From Brachycybe producta (lineage: Eukaryota; Arthropoda; Diplopoda; Playtdesmida; Andrognathidae), in assembly GCA_036925085.1 (NCBI GenBank), contig JAUPFP010000046.1:193501-257500 (forward strand): DNA of 64,000 bases, in the 5' to 3' direction. Shown here one piece after another: positions 61,301 through 64,000 of this stretch. A model generated the notes under the pieces. The model had not been told where the DNA came from and did no database searches. It saw nothing but the letters and a program-made list of their open reading frames with translations. The first letter of the stretch is position 1, and the number at the start of each line of letters is the position of its first letter. The translations under genes were made by a program, and so were the position numbers.

Positions 61301-64000
61301 TCGTAAAGTGCTTTCCGGCAAATCGATTGGTCATCCGATGGGAATTGCATTAATTCCAAACAAAGGGTAACATACAACGTCCGCCATTAAACGAGATTCC
61401 TTTCTAATGTTTCTGTTTTCGTTACCAGTATCATGTACATTGGCGTTGTCGGTAACCATCCTCGTATCGACAGTCTCGATATGGACGGCACGGATCGTAA
61501 AGTCTTCATTGATTACGATATGAAATCGCCAACGTCGCTGACAGTTGACCACTCAAAAAACCGCTTGTATTGGGTCGATGTTGAAGTCGGAAAAGTGGAA
61601 TGGGCTTCGTTAGACGGCAAACAAAGATATGCCATGAAAAACTACGGTGGTCATCCAGTCTCGATTTCCGTGTCTTCTGACCGGCTTTGGTGGACTGATA
61701 CTGCCCATACCCTTCTCCTTTGGAAGGACAAAGATTCCAATTTGGCGGCCACCTCTTTTCCACTGAAGTTTCATGCTGACAAAAAGACATCCACAATCGG
61801 ATTACTGACCACACATGAACCTTCATTAAACAATGGTAAATCTCCACATTTAAGTGGACACTGACCAGTGGTCACTTACTAAAACGACTTCTTTTGTAGC
61901 AGATAACGGCTGTGGAGTGTCTAACGGTGATTGCAGTCATCTTTGCTTGCCCAATAAATTTGGATTCGTTTGCGATTGTCCGACCGGAATGGAATTATCC
62001 AAAGATCACAAGAAATGTCAACGTAATTGGAACTGTCAAGAATAACAATCGTCAAGACATTGCTCATGATCATATTGTTTTCCTTTCAGCCGAAGGCAAA
62101 TGTAATTCTCACGAATTCGCTTGTGGCGATGGACAGTGTATTCCGTTGGATTTTACTTGCGACTCTGTTAAGGATTGTACCGATGGTTCTGACGAAGTCA
62201 ACTGCCGTAATTTGAAACTCTCCTTTTAATAATAATCATAACTAAATGTCAAATCAAACGACGTATTTCTTGTAGTGCGCCCTTGTACGGAACACGAATT
62301 CCGTTGCGATGATGGATTTTGTATTCCGATCTCGTGGAAGTGCGACCATCGTAAAGACTGTGCCGACCATTCCGACGAAATGAATTGCAGTACGAACAAA
62401 TTACCATATCGTCTCGTAAAACAAGACGAAACACTAATAGTCGTTTTCCCGTAGATGTGTCCACGACGTGTCCAACTAACATGTTTACGTGCTTAACCGG
62501 TGACTGCATCTATGCCAGTTGGCAATGTGATGGAGAAGTGGACTGCACGGATAAATCTGACGAAGACGGTTGCATCGTGACGTGTACAACCACCGAATTC
62601 CAATGTAAATCAGCACAATGTTTGCCAAGTAGCTGGAGGTGCGACGGTGAAGTGGACTGTCGAGATGGATCGGACGAAGACGCAACTTGTCGTAAGCAGG
62701 ATATATTTGCCATTTGCGTTCTGTAATCTCTAGAACGGCTTAAATACCTCTAACAAGTTAAAATCTTGGTTCTTTACAGAAACGAGGCTCAAACATTGCA
62801 CGGAACAAGAATTTACTTGCAAAAACGGACGATGTGTTGAGAAAGATCTCGCTTGTGACGGTGACGACGACTGTGGCGATGGTTCCGACGAAGTTATCTG
62901 CGGTAAGAAACCCTAAATTCTCAAATTACTGTCACTCTCGTAACTGAAAAGTGAATTTTCATCTTTCAGATAAAGCTACCGCCTGTCAAAACGATAAATT
63001 TCAATGTGGTTCTTTACATAAATGCGTCGAAATGACTTCGGTTTGCGACGAAATAAAAGATTGTCCCGGTGGCGAAGACGAACTAAACTGCAAACGTAAC
63101 TTGTTCTGAACTTTAGTAAACTTAAGAACTTAAGTATTTTCTCTTGACTTTCATTGTGTTTTTTCCCAGAAAAAACATGCCATGAACGAGAATTCCAATG
63201 TCCGAACAACAAAATGTGCATCTTGGAATCGTGGTTATGCGACGGAGAAAACGATTGTGACGACAATTCCGACGAGACTTTGCCGCAATGTCACAACGTT
63301 GTTGCAAACGTCACAGAGACTCCTCTGTTTGTAGATCTCGAAGAAAAGATGATCGCCTTTGATGACTACCATCAAGTCACTTACACGCACGACAAACCCG
63401 ACGTGGCATCCCCTGAAATCCATGGTAGGACAAAGTCCACTTTCGTACAAAAATATATTTTAAACAAATTATTCTAATTCTCCAACAGAAACGAAAATTC
63501 CGAATGTGGAATGTTTGCACGATCAATACCGATGTGCATCCGGTGAATGTATTTCTTTTACCGACTTGTGTAACCATCGTTCCGACTGTCAAGACGGTTC
63601 TGACGAAGGTTCCTTTTGTGGTACGTTCGAGTTTGTTAAAATTTCTCACAAAATCTCGGCTTCAATACTCGTTATTTATACGTAGGAACCACTTGTGACA
63701 TAGACAACGATGGATGTTCAGACATTTGCCTTCCAACACCAACTGGACCGGTCTGTTGGTGCAGAACCGGTTTCCAGTTACAACGTGATGGAAAGACCTG
63801 CGAAGGTAACGAGCCACGCACTTAACACCAAACATTAAATACATAGCGGAACCTCTAATAAAATCACTTGTGTCTACATGCCAGATATCGACGAATGTTC
63901 GTACTTGGGAACTTGCAGCCATTTTTGTCACAATGTTGCTGGCACTTTTGTCTGTTCTTGCAATTCCGGTTATCAATTGCGATCCGACCACAGAAGTTGC
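58369..64000 (+). CDS. VgR: Vitellogenin receptor / LRP-type endocytic receptor (5' part, 21 exons, runs off window)
   Basis: Exons: 58369-58465, 58569-58682, 58879-59130, 59190-59435, 59500-59616, 59692-59817, 59882-60103, 60160-60328, 60385-61119, 61178-61366, 61429-61835, 61900-62022, 62090-62206, 62276-62389, 62455-62691, 62780-62902, 62970-63095, 63170-63424, 63489-63620, 63686-63805, 63885-64000 and on. All are GT-AG with consistent phase (mostly phase 1), giving about 1379 residues in the window. Exon 1 is a signal peptide with core [13 protein letters not shown]. The order is 5 LDLa, EGF, Ca-binding EGF, YWTD propeller, EGF, YWTD propeller, EGF, 8 LDLa, EGF, Ca-binding EGF. The 5 + 8 arrangement is that described for insect vitellogenin receptors (Yolkless), which take up yolk protein into oocytes; LRP1 (2 + 8) and LRP2 (7 + 8) fit less well. 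A third propeller, membrane helix and endocytosis motifs should follow beyond 64000. The end of exon 4 could also be 59447, still in frame. Confidence 0.93.
58569..59435 (+). other. Ligand-binding cluster I: five LDLa repeats
   Basis: Repeat 1 is exon 2 ([13 protein letters not shown]...[10 protein letters not shown]). Exon 3 holds repeats 2 and 3 ([21 protein letters not shown]). Exon 4 holds repeats 4 and 5 ([21 protein letters not shown]). Each keeps six cysteines and the acidic calcium-binding SDE motif, so all five should fold and bind ligand. Confidence 0.93.
59500..62022 (+). other. EGF pair, two YWTD propellers and intervening EGF modules
   Basis: Exon 5 is an EGF module; exon 6 begins [11 protein letters not shown], a calcium-binding EGF. 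YWTD-type strands follow: [55 protein letters not shown] sits inside the long exon 9. The second propeller spans the end of exon 9 to exon 11 (ENLYWSD, NRLYWVD, DRLWWTD), and exon 12 is [18 protein letters not shown]. In this family the propellers drive acid-dependent ligand release in endosomes. Confidence 0.92.
62090..63620 (+). other. Ligand-binding cluster II: eight LDLa repeats
   Basis: Exons 13, 14, 16, 17, 18 and 19 carry one repeat each and exon 15 carries two. Signature ends are [73 protein letters not shown] and [11 protein letters not shown]. The sixth repeat has GED in place of GSD. After the seventh repeat an acidic, cysteine-free linker of about 45 residues precedes the eighth. 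Confidence 0.92.

Overview
This is animal nuclear DNA: AT-rich, full of microsatellites and short inverted-repeat transposons, with spliced genes. The best gene match, a receptor with the 5 + 8 LDL-receptor class A repeat layout of arthropod vitellogenin receptors, suggests an arthropod. I cannot name the order; no rRNA, tRNA or mitochondrial gene is present to settle it.

Three genes can be reconstructed by joining exons across consensus splice sites with matching phase. (1) URM1, the ubiquitin-like sulfur carrier, lies on the minus strand (32091 down to 29443) in five tiny exons, one with a GC donor. (2) A large multi-pass membrane RING-CH ubiquitin ligase lies on the minus strand (about 57343 down to 36662; 19 supported exons plus an unresolved N terminus). 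It has an EGF-like ectodomain, a seven-helix region resembling THH1/TOM1/GPR137, a RING-CH finger and C-terminal helices; an 11-nt micro-exon is needed to keep frame. (3) A vitellogenin-receptor/LRP-type gene lies on the plus strand (58369 to beyond the window end), with 21 exons separated by introns of only 56-103 bases. Genes 2 and 3 are head to head, with under about 1 kb between them.

The left 29 kb holds no recognisable gene apart from one orphan candidate exon at 11048-11141. It is a graveyard of non-autonomous DNA transposons. The main families are: an ACAGGC...GCCTGT family (13 copies, mostly 8-9 bp target duplications, interchangeable outer arms on a shared core carrying TGACGTCA); a hairpin family marked by GAAACTAGAAGGGTAG (about 20 copies); a TA-flanked GGGCTCGGATTTTTATGCA family; a ~345-bp TTAAG...CTTAA family with an AGATGGCGC motif near each end; and several nested or palindromic elements. 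In three families a satellite-like array has grown inside, or out of, an inverted-repeat element. The same families fill the long introns of genes 1 and 2 but are absent from the compact receptor gene.

The intervals 32.1-36.6 kb and much of the large introns are AT-rich with little recognisable structure. No autonomous transposase, reverse transcriptase, CRISPR array, tRNA or rRNA was recognised.
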